NCBI GenBank assembly: GCA_019752575.1
Contig: JAIELW010000013.1
Span: 1 to 64,000 of the forward strand
Direction of reading: 5' to 3'
DNA: 64,000 nt
DNA from: Xanthobacteraceae bacterium
GTDB lineage: Bacteria; Pseudomonadota; Alphaproteobacteria; Rhizobiales; Xanthobacteraceae
The first letter of the stretch is position 1. Every line of letters begins with the position of its first letter. This document shows positions 47,406 to 58,102 of the stretch, piece after piece. The notes beneath the pieces were generated by a model. That model had not been told where the DNA came from and ran no database searches. It worked only from the letters and a program-made list of their open reading frames with translations. The position numbers and the translations under genes were made by a program.

Positions 47406-48686
47406 TTATAGGTCGAGCACCAAGCGCGCCGGGTCTTCCAGACCTTCCTTGATGCGCACGAGACAGGTCACCGCCTCGCGGCCGTCGACGATGCGGTGAT
47501 CGTAGGAAAGCGCGAGATACATCATCGGCTTCACGACGACCTGACCCTTCACCGCGACCGGGCGCTCCTCGATGCGATGCATGCCGAGGATGCCGGACTG
47601 CGGCGCGTTCAAAATCGGCGTGGACAACAGCGAGCCGTAGATGCCGCCGTTCGAAAGCGTAAACGTGCCGCCCTGCATCTCGCCGATCGAAAGCTGGCCG
47701 TCGCGCGCGCGCCTGCCGAAGTCGGCAATGGTCTTTTCGATTTCCGCGATCGACATCATGTCGGCGTTGCGCACCACCGGTACGACGAGACCCTTCTCGG
47801 TGCCGACCGCAACGCCGATGTGATAATAATTTTTATAGACGAGATCGGTGCCGTCGATCTCGGCGTTCACCGCGGGCACTTCTTTCAGCGCCTGAATGCA
47901 GGCCTTCACGAAGAAGCCCATGAAGCCGAGTTTCACGCCGTGCTTCTTCTCGAACGCGTCCTTGTATTCGGCGCGCATTTTCATCACCGCGCTCATGTCG
48001 ACGTCGTTGAACGTGGTCAGCATCGCGGCGGTGTTCTGCGCGTCCTTAAGACGCCGCGCGATGGTCTGGCGAAGGCGCGTCATCTTCACGCGCTCTTCGC
48101 GGCTCGCGTCGTCGGCCGGAGACGGCGCCCGCATCTGCTGCGAGGGAGCGTTGGCAACCGATGGCCCGCGCTCGATCGCCGCAAGCATGTCGCCCTTGGT
48201 CACGCGGCCGTCGCGGCCCGTGCCCGAAACGCTCGCGGGATCGACGCCGCTCTCCGCGCCGAGACGGCGCACGGAAGGCGCCTGTGCATTATCGGTCGCA
48301 ACGCGCTGCTCGTTGCCGCTACGCGGCTGAATCGGCGTTGGACCGGCGGCAACAGGCTTCGTGGTTTCGGTTTTCTGATCGGGGCGTCCGGCGGCCGCGG
48401 GAACGGTCTTGTCTTTGGGAGCGGAGCCCGTTGAAGCAGCACCCCCCGCGCCTTCCTTGATCGAGCCGAGCACCGCGCCGATGGTGACGGTCTGGCCGTC
48501 TTTCGCGATGATTTCCTGCAACACGCCGGCAGTTGGCGCCGGCACTTCGACCGTAACCTTGTCGGTCTCGAGTTCAACCAGCGGCTCGTCGGCCTTCACC
48601 GCGTCGCCGGGTTTCTTGAACCATTTGCCGATGGTGGCTTCGGTGACGGATTCGCCGAGAGTCGGCACACGGATTTCGGTCGCCAT
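47406..48686 (-). CDS. sucB: Dihydrolipoyllysine succinyltransferase (E2 of 2-oxoglutarate dehydrogenase)
   Basis: 426 residues. The lipoyl domain (about 1-78) has the modified lysine in [13 protein letters not shown] Pro/Ala/Lys linker is followed by the E3-binding domain ([35 protein letters not shown]) and the acyltransferase core with catalytic His/Asp in [16 protein letters not shown]. It transfers succinyl groups to CoA. It follows sucA by 15 bases. Single lipoyl domain, as usual for SucB. Confidence 0.97.
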   Translation of the reverse strand: MATEIRVPTLGESVTEATIGKWFKKPGDAVKADEPLVELETDKVTVEVPAPTAGVLQEIIAKDGQTVTIGAVLGSIKEGAGGAASTGSAPKDKTVPAAAGRPDQKTETTKPVAAGPTPIQPRSGNEQRVATDNAQAPSVRRLGAESGVDPASVSGTGRDGRVTKGDMLAAIERGPSVANAPSQQMRAPSPADDASREERVKMTRLRQTIARRLKDAQNTAAMLTTFNDVDMSAVMKMRAEYKDAFEKKHGVKLGFMGFFVKACIQALKEVPAVNAEIDGTDLVYKNYYHIGVAVGTEKGLVVPVVRNADMMSIAEIEKTIADFGRRARDGQLSIGEMQGGTFTLSNGGIYGSLLSTPILNAPQSGILGMHRIEERPVAVKGQVVVKPMMYLALSYDHRIVDGREAVTCLVRIKEGLEDPARLVLDL

Positions 48687-48701
48687 CTTCTTCGCTTTCT
48701 C

Positions 48702-51668
48702 TTAGCCCAGCGCTTCTTCGAGGAATTGCTGCAGTTGCTTCACGTGCATCGACATCAGGCCAGTCGCAGTCGATGCCGACGCCGCGCGGCCGACATAGCG
48801 CGCCCGCTTGTTTTTGGCACCCACGTTTTCCAGGAGCCATTCGACGTAAGGCTGCACGAAGGCCCAGGCGCCCTGGTTTTTCGGCTCTTCCTGACACCAG
48901 ATCACTTCCGCGTTCTTGAAGCGCGAAAGCTCGGTGGTCAGCGCCTTCAGCGGGAACGGATAAAGCTGCTCGACCCGCAGGATATAGATGTCGTTCAAGC
49001 CCCGCTTTTCGCGCTCTTCATAGAGATCGTAATAGACCTTGCCGGAACACAGCACGACGCGGCGGATCTTCTCGTCCGCGACGAGCTTGACCGGCTGGTC
49101 CTTCAGATATTGCGCGTCGTCCCAGAGAACGCGATGGAACGTTGTTTCCGGCCCAAGCTCGGCGAGCGTCGATACCGCACGCTTGTGACGAAGCAGCGAC
49201 TTCGGCGTCATCAGAATGAGCGGCTTGCGGATATCGCGCTTCAACTGGCGGCGCAGGATGTGGAAGTAGTTCGCGGGTGTCGTGCAGTTCGCGACCTGCA
49301 TGTTGTCTTCCGCGCAAAGCTGCAGGAAGCGCTCGAGCCGCGCGGAGGAATGCTCCGGCCCCTGCCCTTCGTAGCCATGCGGCAAGAGACAGACGAGACC
49401 CGACATGCGGAGCCACTTGCGCTCGCCCGAGCAGATGAACTGGTCGAACACGACCTGCGCGCCGTTCGCGAAATCGCCGAACTGCGCTTCCCAGAGCGTC
49501 AGCGCATTAGGCTCCGAAAGCGAATAGCCGTATTCGAAACCAAGCACGGCTTCTTCCGAAAGCATCGAGTTGATGACTTCGTAGACACCTTGTTTTTCGC
49601 GAATGTGATTGAATGGCTTGTAGCGGTTCTCATTCACCTGATCGGTCAGCACCGAATGACGCTGCGAGAAGGTGCCGCGCTCGACATCCTGACCCGACAG
49701 GCGAACGCGATGGCCGTCCAGAAGCAGCGTTGAGAACGCGAGCGCTTCGCCGGTTGCCCAATCGATGCCGTTCCCGCTATCGATCGCTTTCTTGCGATTC
49801 TCCAAGAAACGCAGAATCGTCTTGTGCGCGTTGAAGCCTTCCGGAACGGAAGTGATCTGCTTGCCGATTTCTTTCAGCGTGTTGAGATCGACGCCGGTGT
49901 CGCCGCGGCGCGGATCGTCGATTTCTTTCGCGGCCTTCATGCCGGACCAGCGGCCGTCCAGCCAATCGGCTTTGTTGGCTTTGTAGCTCTGGCCCGCTTC
50001 GAACTCGGTTTCCAGCTTCGCGCGCCACTCGGCCTTCATGCCGTCGACTTCGCCGCTCGCGACGACGCCTTCTTCTTCCAGCTTCTTGCTGTAGAGATCG
50101 AGCGTGGACGCGTGCGCGCGGATCTTCTGGTACATCAGCGGCTGCGTGAATGCCGGCTCGTCGCCCTCGTTGTGGCCGAAGCGGCGATAGCAGAACATGT
50201 CGATCACGACCGGCTTGTGGAATTTCATCCGGAATTCGGTCGCGACCTTGGCCACGAACACCACCGCTTCCGGATCGTCGCCGTTCACGTGGAAGATCGG
50301 CGCTTCGATCATCTTCGCAACATCCGACGGATACGGGGACGAGCGCGAGTAACGCGGATTGGTCGTAAAACCGATCTGGTTGTTGATGATGAAATGGATC
50401 GAGCCGCCGGTGCGGTGACCCTTCAGGCCAGAGAGGCCGAAACATTCCGCGACCACGCCCTGGCCCGCGAAGGCGGCGTCGCCGTGGATCAAGAGCGGCA
50501 TCGCCGAGATGCGGTCTTCCGGCTTGTCGCCGAACAAATCCTGCTTCGCGCGCACTTTGCCGAGCACCACAGGATCGACGATCTCGAGATGCGACGGGTT
50601 CGCGGTCAGCGAAAGATGAACTTCGTTGCCGTCGAACTCGCGGTCCGAGGAAGCGCCTAAGTGGTACTTCACGTCGCCGGAGCCTTCGACCTCGGTCGGC
50701 GTCGCGGAGCCGCCCTTGAATTCGTGGAAGATCGCGCGATGCGGCTTCGCCATGACTTGCGAGAGCACGTTCAGGCGGCCGCGATGGGCCATGCCGAGCA
50801 CGATCTCTTTGCAGCCGAGCGCGCCCGAGCGCTTGATGATCTGCTCCATCGCCGGGATCATCGCTTCGCCGCCGTCAAGGCCGAAGCGCTTGGTGCCGGT
50901 GTATTTCACGTCGATGAACTTCTCGAAGCCTTCGGCCTCGATCAGCTTGTTCAAAATCGCGCGCTTGCCTTCGCGCGTGAACGTAATTTCTTTGTCCGGA
51001 CCTTCGATCCGTTCCTGCAACCACGCCTTCTCTTCCGGATCGGACATATGCATGAATTCGATGCCGATGGTCTGGCAATAGGTGCGCCGCAGGATCTGGA
51101 CCATCTCGCGCACGCTCGCGAATTCGAGCCCGAGCACGTGATCGATGAAAATCTTCCGGTCCAGATCGGCTTCGGTGAAGCCGTAAGACGCGGGATCGAG
51201 TTCGGGATGCGGGACTTCCGGCTCCAGGCCCAAGGGATCGAGCTTGGCTTCGAGATGGCCGCGCATGCGGAACGCGCGGATCATCATCAGTGCCTTGACC
51301 GAGTCGCGCGTCGCCTGCTGCACGTCGGCTTCGGAAAGCTCGACGCCCTTCGATGCCGCCTTGCCTTTGATCTTTTGGCCGACCGCGATTTCGGTCGCGG
51401 CCCAGTTGCCGTCGAGTGCTGCGACCAGTTCGCCGTTCGCGATCAAGGGCCAGCCCGGCTTCTTCCACGACGGGCCTTTCGCGCTCTTTTCGATCGCGGT
51501 CCGGTCGTCGCCCTTCATCTGCTCGAAGAATGCGCGCCAGCTTTCGTCTACCGACGATGGATTCTTTTCGTATCGGGCGTAGAGATCTTCGATATAGGCG
51601 GCGTTGCCGCCATCAAGGAAAGAGGAGTTCAGAAAGCCTTGGTTGCTTGCTTCGCGTGCCATGTTCAT
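48702..51668 (-). CDS. sucA: 2-oxoglutarate dehydrogenase E1
   Basis: About 988 residues. The N-terminal E2-binding segment (SFLDGGNAAYIEDLYARYEKNPSSV), the thiamin-diphosphate domain (LGMAHRGRLNVLSQVMAKPHRAIFHEFKG, HGDAAFAGQGVVAECFGLS, FGHNEGDEPAFTQPLMY) and the transketolase-like C-terminal domains (VFDQFICSGERKWLRMSGLVCLLPHGYEGQGPEHSSARLERFL) are complete. It decarboxylates 2-oxoglutarate. The start may be ATG 51668 or ATG 51662, two codons later. The upstream region holds a large folded element. Confidence 0.97.
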   Translation of the reverse strand: MNMAREASNQGFLNSSFLDGGNAAYIEDLYARYEKNPSSVDESWRAFFEQMKGDDRTAIEKSAKGPSWKKPGWPLIANGELVAALDGNWAATEIAVGQKIKGKAASKGVELSEADVQQATRDSVKALMMIRAFRMRGHLEAKLDPLGLEPEVPHPELDPASYGFTEADLDRKIFIDHVLGLEFASVREMVQILRRTYCQTIGIEFMHMSDPEEKAWLQERIEGPDKEITFTREGKRAILNKLIEAEGFEKFIDVKYTGTKRFGLDGGEAMIPAMEQIIKRSGALGCKEIVLGMAHRGRLNVLSQVMAKPHRAIFHEFKGGSATPTEVEGSGDVKYHLGASSDREFDGNEVHLSLTANPSHLEIVDPVVLGKVRAKQDLFGDKPEDRISAMPLLIHGDAAFAGQGVVAECFGLSGLKGHRTGGSIHFIINNQIGFTTNPRYSRSSPYPSDVAKMIEAPIFHVNGDDPEAVVFVAKVATEFRMKFHKPVVIDMFCYRRFGHNEGDEPAFTQPLMYQKIRAHASTLDLYSKKLEEEGVVASGEVDGMKAEWRAKLETEFEAGQSYKANKADWLDGRWSGMKAAKEIDDPRRGDTGVDLNTLKEIGKQITSVPEGFNAHKTILRFLENRKKAIDSGNGIDWATGEALAFSTLLLDGHRVRLSGQDVERGTFSQRHSVLTDQVNENRYKPFNHIREKQGVYEVINSMLSEEAVLGFEYGYSLSEPNALTLWEAQFGDFANGAQVVFDQFICSGERKWLRMSGLVCLLPHGYEGQGPEHSSARLERFLQLCAEDNMQVANCTTPANYFHILRRQLKRDIRKPLILMTPKSLLRHKRAVSTLAELGPETTFHRVLWDDAQYLKDQPVKLVADEKIRRVVLCSGKVYYDLYEEREKRGLNDIYILRVEQLYPFPLKALTTELSRFKNAEVIWCQEEPKNQGAWAFVQPYVEWLLENVGAKNKRARYVGRAASASTATGLMSMHVKQLQQFLEEALG

Positions 51669-51984
51669 CCCGGACGAAAACGTCCGCCATTTGCGCGCCT
51701 GCCGACAGGGCCGCGCTGCCATTTCTATGCCTACATAGGACTTCGAAAATATGAGGAAACGAGGTCCTATCAGGCCCCCGCGCCGCGCAGGGCTCTTTTA
51801 ATGGGCCGAGGCCCCGCGCTCAATATAAGAAGGCGTCCGTAACGGATGATTTAAGAGCCGGGAAAACGAAAACGGGCGCCACCGATCTCGGGTTTACCCG
51901 AGATCGGCACTACTAATGACCAAGTCGGGTAAGCCCGACTTGGTATAGCGCCCGTTTCGTAAGCATTTTTGGGATTTCGGCCGA
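51669..51984. other. Gap between sucD and sucA
   Basis: 316 bases without a gene. It contains the three-helix palindromic element described next and must also contain the sucA ribosome-binding site and possibly a promoter. No other repeat was seen. Confidence 0.65.
51867..51959. ncRNA. Three-helix palindromic element between sucD and sucA (possible structured RNA)
   Basis: An outer helix (AAACGGGCGC at 51870-51879 with GCGCCCGTTT at 51948-51957, extended by two pairs past a bulged A) encloses two perfect 11-base-pair hairpins: CCGATCTCGGG (51882-51892) with CCCGAGATCGG (51897-51907), and ACCAAGTCGGG (51919-51929) with CCCGACTTGGT (51934-51944), loops TTTA and TAAG. This makes a three-way junction of about 90 bases on either strand. 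It could be a terminator or attenuator between sucD and sucA, a cis-acting RNA, or a mobile palindrome. I do not recognise it as a named family. Confidence 0.6.
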
Positions 51985-52869
51985 TCAACCCTTGAGGACT
52001 TCGACCAGGGTCTTGGCGAGCCGCGCGGGCGATTGCGAGACCTTGATACCGGCGGCTTCCATCGCCTCTATTTTCGAATCTGCCCCGCCCTTGCCGCCCG
52101 AGATGATCGCGCCGGCATGACCCATGCGGCGGCCCGGAGGCGCGGTACGGCCCGCGATGAAGCCGGCCATCGGCTTCTTGCGGCCGCGCTTCGCCTCGTC
52201 CTTCAAAAACTGCGCGGCATCCTCTTCGGCCGAGCCGCCGATTTCGCCGATCATAACGATCGCTTCGGTCTTCGGGTCGCCGAGGAATTTTTCCAGGACA
52301 TCGATGAATTCGGTGCCCTTCACCGGATCGCCGCCGATGCCGACACAGGTGGTCTGACCCAAACCTTCGGCAGTGGTCTGGAACACCGCTTCGTAGGTGA
52401 GCGTCCCGGAGCGCGACACGATGCCGACTTTGCCTGGCTTATGAATGTGGCCGGGCATGATGCCGATCTTGCATTCGCCGGGCGTAATTACGCCGGGGCA
52501 GTTCGGCCCGAGAAGCCGCGACTTCGAGCCCGCTAGCGAGCGCTTCACCCGCACCATGTCGAGCACGGGCACGCCCTCGGTAATCGTCACGATCAGCGGA
52601 ATTTCCGCATCGATCGCTTCGCAGATCGCGTCCGCGCAACCCGAAGGCGGCACATAGATCACGCTCGCGTCCGCGCCGGTCGCCTCGCGCGCTTCGCGCA
52701 CGGTGTTGAAGACCGGAAGGTTGAGGTGTTTCGTGCCGCCTTTGCCGGGCGCGACACCGCCGACCATCTTGGTGCCGTAGGCGATCGCCTGTTCGGTGTG
52801 GAACGAGCCGGTCTTGCCGGTCATGCCTTGGGTCAGAACCTTCGTGTTTTTGTCGACGAGGATCGCCAT
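51985..52869 (-). CDS. sucD: Succinyl-CoA synthetase alpha subunit
   Basis: 294 residues. The CoA-binding fold ([32 protein letters not shown]), [22 protein letters not shown] and the phosphohistidine loop [14 protein letters not shown] are present. With SucC it converts succinyl-CoA to succinate with ATP or GTP formation. It starts two bases after the sucC stop. Length is normal. Confidence 0.98.
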   Translation of the reverse strand: MAILVDKNTKVLTQGMTGKTGSFHTEQAIAYGTKMVGGVAPGKGGTKHLNLPVFNTVREAREATGADASVIYVPPSGCADAICEAIDAEIPLIVTITEGVPVLDMVRVKRSLAGSKSRLLGPNCPGVITPGECKIGIMPGHIHKPGKVGIVSRSGTLTYEAVFQTTAEGLGQTTCVGIGGDPVKGTEFIDVLEKFLGDPKTEAIVMIGEIGGSAEEDAAQFLKDEAKRGRKKPMAGFIAGRTAPPGRRMGHAGAIISGGKGGADSKIEAMEAAGIKVSQSPARLAKTLVEVLKG

Positions 52870-52870
52870 C

Positions 52871-54040
52871 TCACTTGCCTCCCTTCAACGCCTTCACGAT
52901 TTTCTGTGCGGCGTCGTCGAGATCGTCGGCGGAGACGACGTTCAATCCCGATTCGTTGATGATTTTCTTGCCCTGTTCGACGTTAGTACCTTCCAGCCGA
53001 ACGACGAGCGGCACTTTCAAGCCGACTTCCTTCACGGCCGTCACCACGCCCTGCGCGATGACATCGCACTTCATGATGCCGCCGAAGATATTGACCAGAA
53101 TGCCCTTCACGTTTGGATCGGAGGTGATGATCTTGAACGCGGCGGTGACCTTCTCGGTGGTGGCGCCGCCGCCGACGTCGAGGAAGTTCGCGGGCGCCTC
53201 GCCGTAGAGCTTGATGATATCCATGGTCGCCATGGCGAGGCCCGCGCCGTTCACCATGCAGCCGATGCTGCCGTCGAGCGCGATATAGGAGAGATCGTAT
53301 TTCGACGCTTCGATCTCTTTCGGGTCTTCTTCCGTGAGATCGCGCAGCTCCATGATGTCCGGGTGGCGATAGAGCGCGTTGCTATCGAAGCCGACTTTGG
53401 CGTCGAGACAGATCAGCTTGTTGTCTTTCGTGACAACCAGCGGATTGATTTCCAAGAGGCTCATGTCTTTCGCGGTGAAAGCCGCATAGAGCTTGTTCGC
53501 CATGTTCTCGGCTTGCTTCGCAAGATCGCCCTCGAGCTTCAGCGCGTTTGCAACGCGGCGGCCATGATGGGGCATGATCCCGGTCGCGGCATCGACGGAG
53601 AAAGTCACGATCTTCTCCGGGGTGTCGTGCGCGACTTCTTCGATGTTCATGCCGCCTTCGGTCGAAACCACGAACGCGATGCGCGAAGTTTCGCGGTCGA
53701 CCAGCATCGAAAGATAGAATTCTTTCGCGATCGCCGAACCTTCTTCGACATAGAGGCGATTGACTTGCTTGCCGGCGGGGCCGGTCTGGTGCGTCACCAG
53801 CGTGGAGCCGAGGATGCGCTTGGCTTCCTTCTCGACGTCCTCGACGGATTTCACGACCTTGACGCCGCCGGCCTTGCCGCGGCCGCCGGCGTGAATCTGC
53901 GCCTTTACGACCCATACCGGGCCGCCGAGTTTTTTCGCGGCAGCGACGGCTTCTGCAACCGAAAGCGCCGGAAGGCCATACGCGACGGGTACGCCGAACT
54001 CGCGAAGAACCGCCTTGCCTTGATATTCGTGGATGTTCAT
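52871..54040 (-). CDS. sucC: Succinyl-CoA synthetase beta subunit
   Basis: 389 residues. The ATP-grasp domain begins [22 protein letters not shown] and includes [22 protein letters not shown]. The C-terminal flavodoxin-like domain includes [20 protein letters not shown] and [19 protein letters not shown]. It holds the nucleotide site of the synthetase. It lies between mdh (27 bases upstream) and sucD (two bases downstream), so mdh-sucC-sucD form one unit. Confidence 0.98.
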   Translation of the reverse strand: MNIHEYQGKAVLREFGVPVAYGLPALSVAEAVAAAKKLGGPVWVVKAQIHAGGRGKAGGVKVVKSVEDVEKEAKRILGSTLVTHQTGPAGKQVNRLYVEEGSAIAKEFYLSMLVDRETSRIAFVVSTEGGMNIEEVAHDTPEKIVTFSVDAATGIMPHHGRRVANALKLEGDLAKQAENMANKLYAAFTAKDMSLLEINPLVVTKDNKLICLDAKVGFDSNALYRHPDIMELRDLTEEDPKEIEASKYDLSYIALDGSIGCMVNGAGLAMATMDIIKLYGEAPANFLDVGGGATTEKVTAAFKIITSDPNVKGILVNIFGGIMKCDVIAQGVVTAVKEVGLKVPLVVRLEGTNVEQGKKIINESGLNVVSADDLDDAAQKIVKALKGGK

Positions 54041-54067
54041 CGCGAGCCTTGTCCCCCTTGGATTGTT

Positions 54068-55075
<1,008 letters not shown>

Positions 55076-55260
55076 TTATCCATTTGACGGGGGCACTGCA
55101 ACAAGACCTCGGGCTTATCCGCCCTGCTGATATACATAATACCAGCAGCTAACTTCAGGTCCGTCTAGGCAGAAAACGCATAAGCGGCGCAGCAAAAGTC
55201 GCTGCGGTGCGTGTTCTTTCTGGCCGATTGAACGCTTCGATTGTGAACGCGCAGCGACGC

Positions 55261-56406
55261 TTAGTTCTTTACGGGACCCGCATGCCCGTGCGGTAGCGCC
55301 AGATACTCGGTCGAGCCCATTTCGATAAGCCGCGAACTGGTGCGCTTGAATTCGGTGGCTTCGATGGTGCCCTCGCCCTGATAAATCTCGTCGCGCTCGG
55401 CGGCGGCGGAAGCGACCAGCTTCACAGCGTTGTCGTAGAGCGCGTCGATCAACAGGATGAACCGCTTGGCCTCGTTCCTCTGCGCCGGGCTCATCACCGG
55501 AATGTCCTCGATCACGACGGTATGGAAGTTGTGCGCGATCTGCACGAAGTCGGCGGCACCGAGCGGCTGGTGACAGAGATCGGCGAAATCGAAGCGCGCG
55601 GCACCGCTACCCGCGAACGGAATCCGGATGCTCCGCCCGCGATAGGACAGTTCCACCGGTGCCCCGCGCTCGCGGCCCGCGAGCTTGCGCCAGACTTCGT
55701 CGATCTGCTGCTGCGCCTCGCGGTCGGCCGGCACGTGCCACATCTGCGTGCCGGAAAGCTTTTCGAGCCGGTAGTCCGTGCGGGCTGCGAGGTTGATGGC
55801 ATCGCACCTCTCCCGCAGCAGCTTCACGAACGGCAGGAACAGCGCGCGGTTGAGCCCCTCTTTATATAAGTCGTCCGGCGGCACGTTCGACGTCGCGACC
55901 ACCACCACGCCGCGCTCGAACAGACGCTCGAACAGACGCGACAGAACCATCGCATCGGCAATGTCGTTCACATGAAATTCGTCGAAGCAGAGCAATAGTG
56001 CTTCATCGGCGAGTTCGCTTGCGACCGGCGCGATCGGATCGCCGTCCTTCGTCTTGTCTTCCTTCATCGCCTGGCGGACCAGATGCACGCGGTCGTGCAC
56101 GTCGGCCATGAACTCGTGGAAGTGCGCGCGGCGCTTTTTCTCGACCTTCGCCGTCTCGAAGAAGAGATCCATCAGCATGGTCTTGCCGCGGCCGACGTCG
56201 CCCCAGATATAAAGACCGCGCGGCGCCGCCGACTTCGGTCCCCGCGCCATCAACCAGCCGAGCGAAGACGACTTCGACGCGCGCTTATAGTTCGCGAGTT
56301 CGTCCTGCAATTTCTGAAGCCGATCGGCGGCGCGCGCCTGCGCCGGGTCCCGCTCGAGCGCGCCGTTTTCGACCAATCCCGCATAGCGTTCGGCAATTCC
56401 CGGCAT
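55261..56406 (-). CDS. zapE: Cell division protein ZapE (AFG1-like ATPase)
   Basis: 381 residues. Walker A is YIWGDVGRGKTMLMDLFF and Walker B LLCFDEFHVNDIADAM, with the sensor segment VVATSNVPPDDLYKEGLNR: the AFG1/ZapE family signature. In E. coli ZapE acts at the Z-ring under stress; the mitochondrial homologue is involved in protein quality control. The length is normal. It follows the mdh operon on the same strand with a 227-base gap between. Confidence 0.95.
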   Translation of the reverse strand: MPGIAERYAGLVENGALERDPAQARAADRLQKLQDELANYKRASKSSSLGWLMARGPKSAAPRGLYIWGDVGRGKTMLMDLFFETAKVEKKRRAHFHEFMADVHDRVHLVRQAMKEDKTKDGDPIAPVASELADEALLLCFDEFHVNDIADAMVLSRLFERLFERGVVVVATSNVPPDDLYKEGLNRALFLPFVKLLRERCDAINLAARTDYRLEKLSGTQMWHVPADREAQQQIDEVWRKLAGRERGAPVELSYRGRSIRIPFAGSGAARFDFADLCHQPLGAADFVQIAHNFHTVVIEDIPVMSPAQRNEAKRFILLIDALYDNAVKLVASAAAERDEIYQGEGTIEATEFKRTSSRLIEMGSTEYLALPHGHAGPVKN

Positions 56407-56739
56407 GCGAGCGGGCGGCCTTTCTCTCGATTCAAGATGAGCCGGACCTAACCTTGCGGAGGAGAAACGGGCAAGGCGTGGCGATTGGGCTATTTCGCAG
56501 ATGCAGCACGGCTCTGCGAACAGCGCATTAGGGACTAATTAACCCGCCTCGCTATCTAAAATACACATTATGCAACAATACTTTAGGCCAAACAGCACTC
56601 CGCCCCGCTTTCGCCCATGGGTTGTCATCAAGCCGCTACGCGAAGCCTTCAGGGTTGCAAATTGCTGCACTGCACATACATGGTTTCCGTGAACGGAAGG
56701 CAGGCCGCGATTCGACGCCTGCCTGCTGAGGATTGAACG
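56407..56739. other. Gap between zapE and the GNAT gene at 56740
   Basis: 333 bases between divergent genes, no gene supported. Two hairpins stand close to the GNAT start: TTCCG/CGGAA at 56685-56698 and AGGCAGGC/GCCTGCCT at 56698-56724. An A/T-rich patch near 56555-56595 may hold promoters. Confidence 0.5.
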
Positions 56740-57321
56740 ATGACGACGAACATGAAGGCAAACGCGCAAATCTCTTTCCGGAAGCTCTGGGCCAGCGATG
56801 CCATGGCGCTGCGGGTGCATCTTCTGCGCCTCGATCCGGAGAGCCGGCGCATGCGCTTCGGCACGCCGGTCACCGACTATTTCATCGAGCACTACGCGCA
56901 GAACGCGCTGGGCTCGCACTCGATCGCGCATGGCTATTTCGTGGACGGCGTGTTGCGCGGGGTCGCCGAGCTGCGCGGTTTTCGCGGCGTTGCTGGCGGC
57001 GAGGCAGAAGCGGCCTTCAGCGTGGAGAACGACTTTCAGAATAAGGGTATCGGCACCGAATTATTCGGCCGCACCGTTCTGGCCGCGCGAAACCGGGGTA
57101 TTTCCAAGCTTTTCGTGAACTTTCTCTCCCAGAACGCGCGGATGCAGGCGATCGCGAAGAAGTTCGACGCCGTTGTTACTTACGACTCCGATGGCGGACA
57201 CGCGCAGATCGAGGCGCCGCGCGCAAACGCGCTCTCCATCTGGAAGGAAGCGCTCACCGACGGCCAGGATCTCGCCGATTCGGTGATGCAGACGCATTCC
57301 CGCGCGCTTCGCTCGGCGTAA
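56740..57321 (+). CDS. GNAT family N-acetyltransferase
   Basis: 193 residues. The acetyl-CoA loop region reads VENDFQNKGIGTELFGRTVLAARNRG, a standard Q/RxxGxG/A motif (QNKGIG). The N-terminal half ISFRKLWASDAMALRVHLLRLDPESRRMRFGTPV is common in GNAT proteins next to Pat-like acyltransferases, but no CoA-ligase-like domain is present. Substrate unknown. TGAGGAT stands upstream of the ATG. It is monocistronic and the 622 bases after it are atypical, see below. Confidence 0.9.
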   Translation: MTTNMKANAQISFRKLWASDAMALRVHLLRLDPESRRMRFGTPVTDYFIEHYAQNALGSHSIAHGYFVDGVLRGVAELRGFRGVAGGEAEAAFSVENDFQNKGIGTELFGRTVLAARNRGISKLFVNFLSQNARMQAIAKKFDAVVTYDSDGGHAQIEAPRANALSIWKEALTDGQDLADSVMQTHSRALRSA

Positions 57322-57943
57322 AGACGCGCTCCCGGCCGTTCCGATTCGTTAAAAGAGTATTGCGCGCACTTTCCGGCGCAATTCGCGTTCGTTCGCAACG
57401 CGGAAAAACGAATCACTTGGCGCGAATCAGTGCGCGTTTTGTCAAAAAATGACTCGCAGTTGCGTTTCAGGCGCTCGTTTTCGCGCGCCTGTGAATAATT
57501 TTTTCAAGAGGGTTAAACGATTCCGCGCAGGAATCTTTTTGGATTCGCACGGCAAAGAAACGAGAATCGCGGCGCAAAATCGCGGCTTTGCTAACTTACT
57601 GAAAGTTCGAGCGTTTTCTTTTCAATTCAAGCGGCGCTGGGAGTTTCGGTTGTCAATCGAAAACTGTTTTTGGATTCGAGTTTCCGAACGCAACACCTCG
57701 TAGATGAACGCGCAAACACACACGATATCTGCTCCCCCTATTGGCAAACGACAAATGCATGCGCGATATGTCGCTGCCGGTTGTTTGATTCGGAAGCGAA
57801 TGCCCAGGAGCGACTCAACAAGTCCCATGATGGGTATCTTCGGGATCGAACCGAAGGAAACTTCAAAACCGCGCCGCACGAGGGAATCGAAAGCTAAATC
57901 CGGTTCTGACGCGCGCAACCCAACATCCGCCAAGAGGCATATC
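57322..57943. other. A/T-enriched gap with a dense cluster of GANTC sites
   Basis: 622 bases with lower GC than the neighbours and no gene with coding character. I count twelve GANTC sites between 57343 and 57888 (starts 57343, 57410, 57424, 57451, 57519, 57531, 57542, 57564, 57673, 57787, 57812, 57884). GANTC is the target of the CcrM methyltransferase in this class. A TGTGAATAA close to a DnaA box lies near 57490. An in-frame extension of the polybasic gene reaches 57704 but has no ribosome-binding site. Confidence 0.6.
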
Positions 57944-58024
57944 ATGGCAAAACGTCGTAAGAAGGCGAAGAAGGCGAAGAAGGCGAAAAAGTCCAAGAAG
58001 CGTCGCAAGAAGAAGGCGATGTAA
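57944..58024 (+). CDS. Polybasic micropeptide (26 aa)
   Basis: The product is almost only Lys, Arg and Ala (MAKRRKKAKKAKKAKKSKKR, then RKKKAM): 19 of 26 residues are basic. AAGAGG lies seven bases before the ATG and a strong terminator follows 27 bases after the stop, so the unit looks genuine. The composition resembles histone H1-like tails and suggests nucleic-acid binding. A longer in-frame version starting at 57704 (106 residues) is possible but has no ribosome-binding site. No named family known to me. Confidence 0.65.
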   Translation: MAKRRKKAKKAKKAKKSKKRRKKKAM

Positions 58025-58050
58025 CTCTTCGCTATTCGCGATTAGTTTTC

Positions 58051-58090
58051 GATGGCCGTATGCCGCAAGGCATGCGGCCATCAACTTTTT
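58051..58090 (+). terminator. Strong intrinsic terminator after the polybasic gene
   Basis: A 14-base-pair stem (58051-58064 with 58069-58082, one G-T pair) closes a GCAA tetraloop and is followed by TTTTT at 58086-58090. It is oriented for the plus strand and lies before the convergent VOC gene. Confidence 0.9.
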
Positions 58091-58102
58091 GAGGCGTCCG
58101 CA

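Noticed and set aside
57343-57888. Chromosomal replication origin
   Set aside because: A/T enrichment, GANTC sites and one near DnaA box are suggestive, but I found no array of DnaA boxes and the neighbouring genes (zapE, GNAT, VOC) are not those usually at the origin in this order. Kept only as a methylation-site cluster.
57704-58024. 106-residue protein containing the polybasic peptide
   Set aside because: The ATG at 57704 has no ribosome-binding site and the added 80 residues lack coding character, while the internal ATG at 57944 has AAGAGG before it. Not excluded, but less likely.
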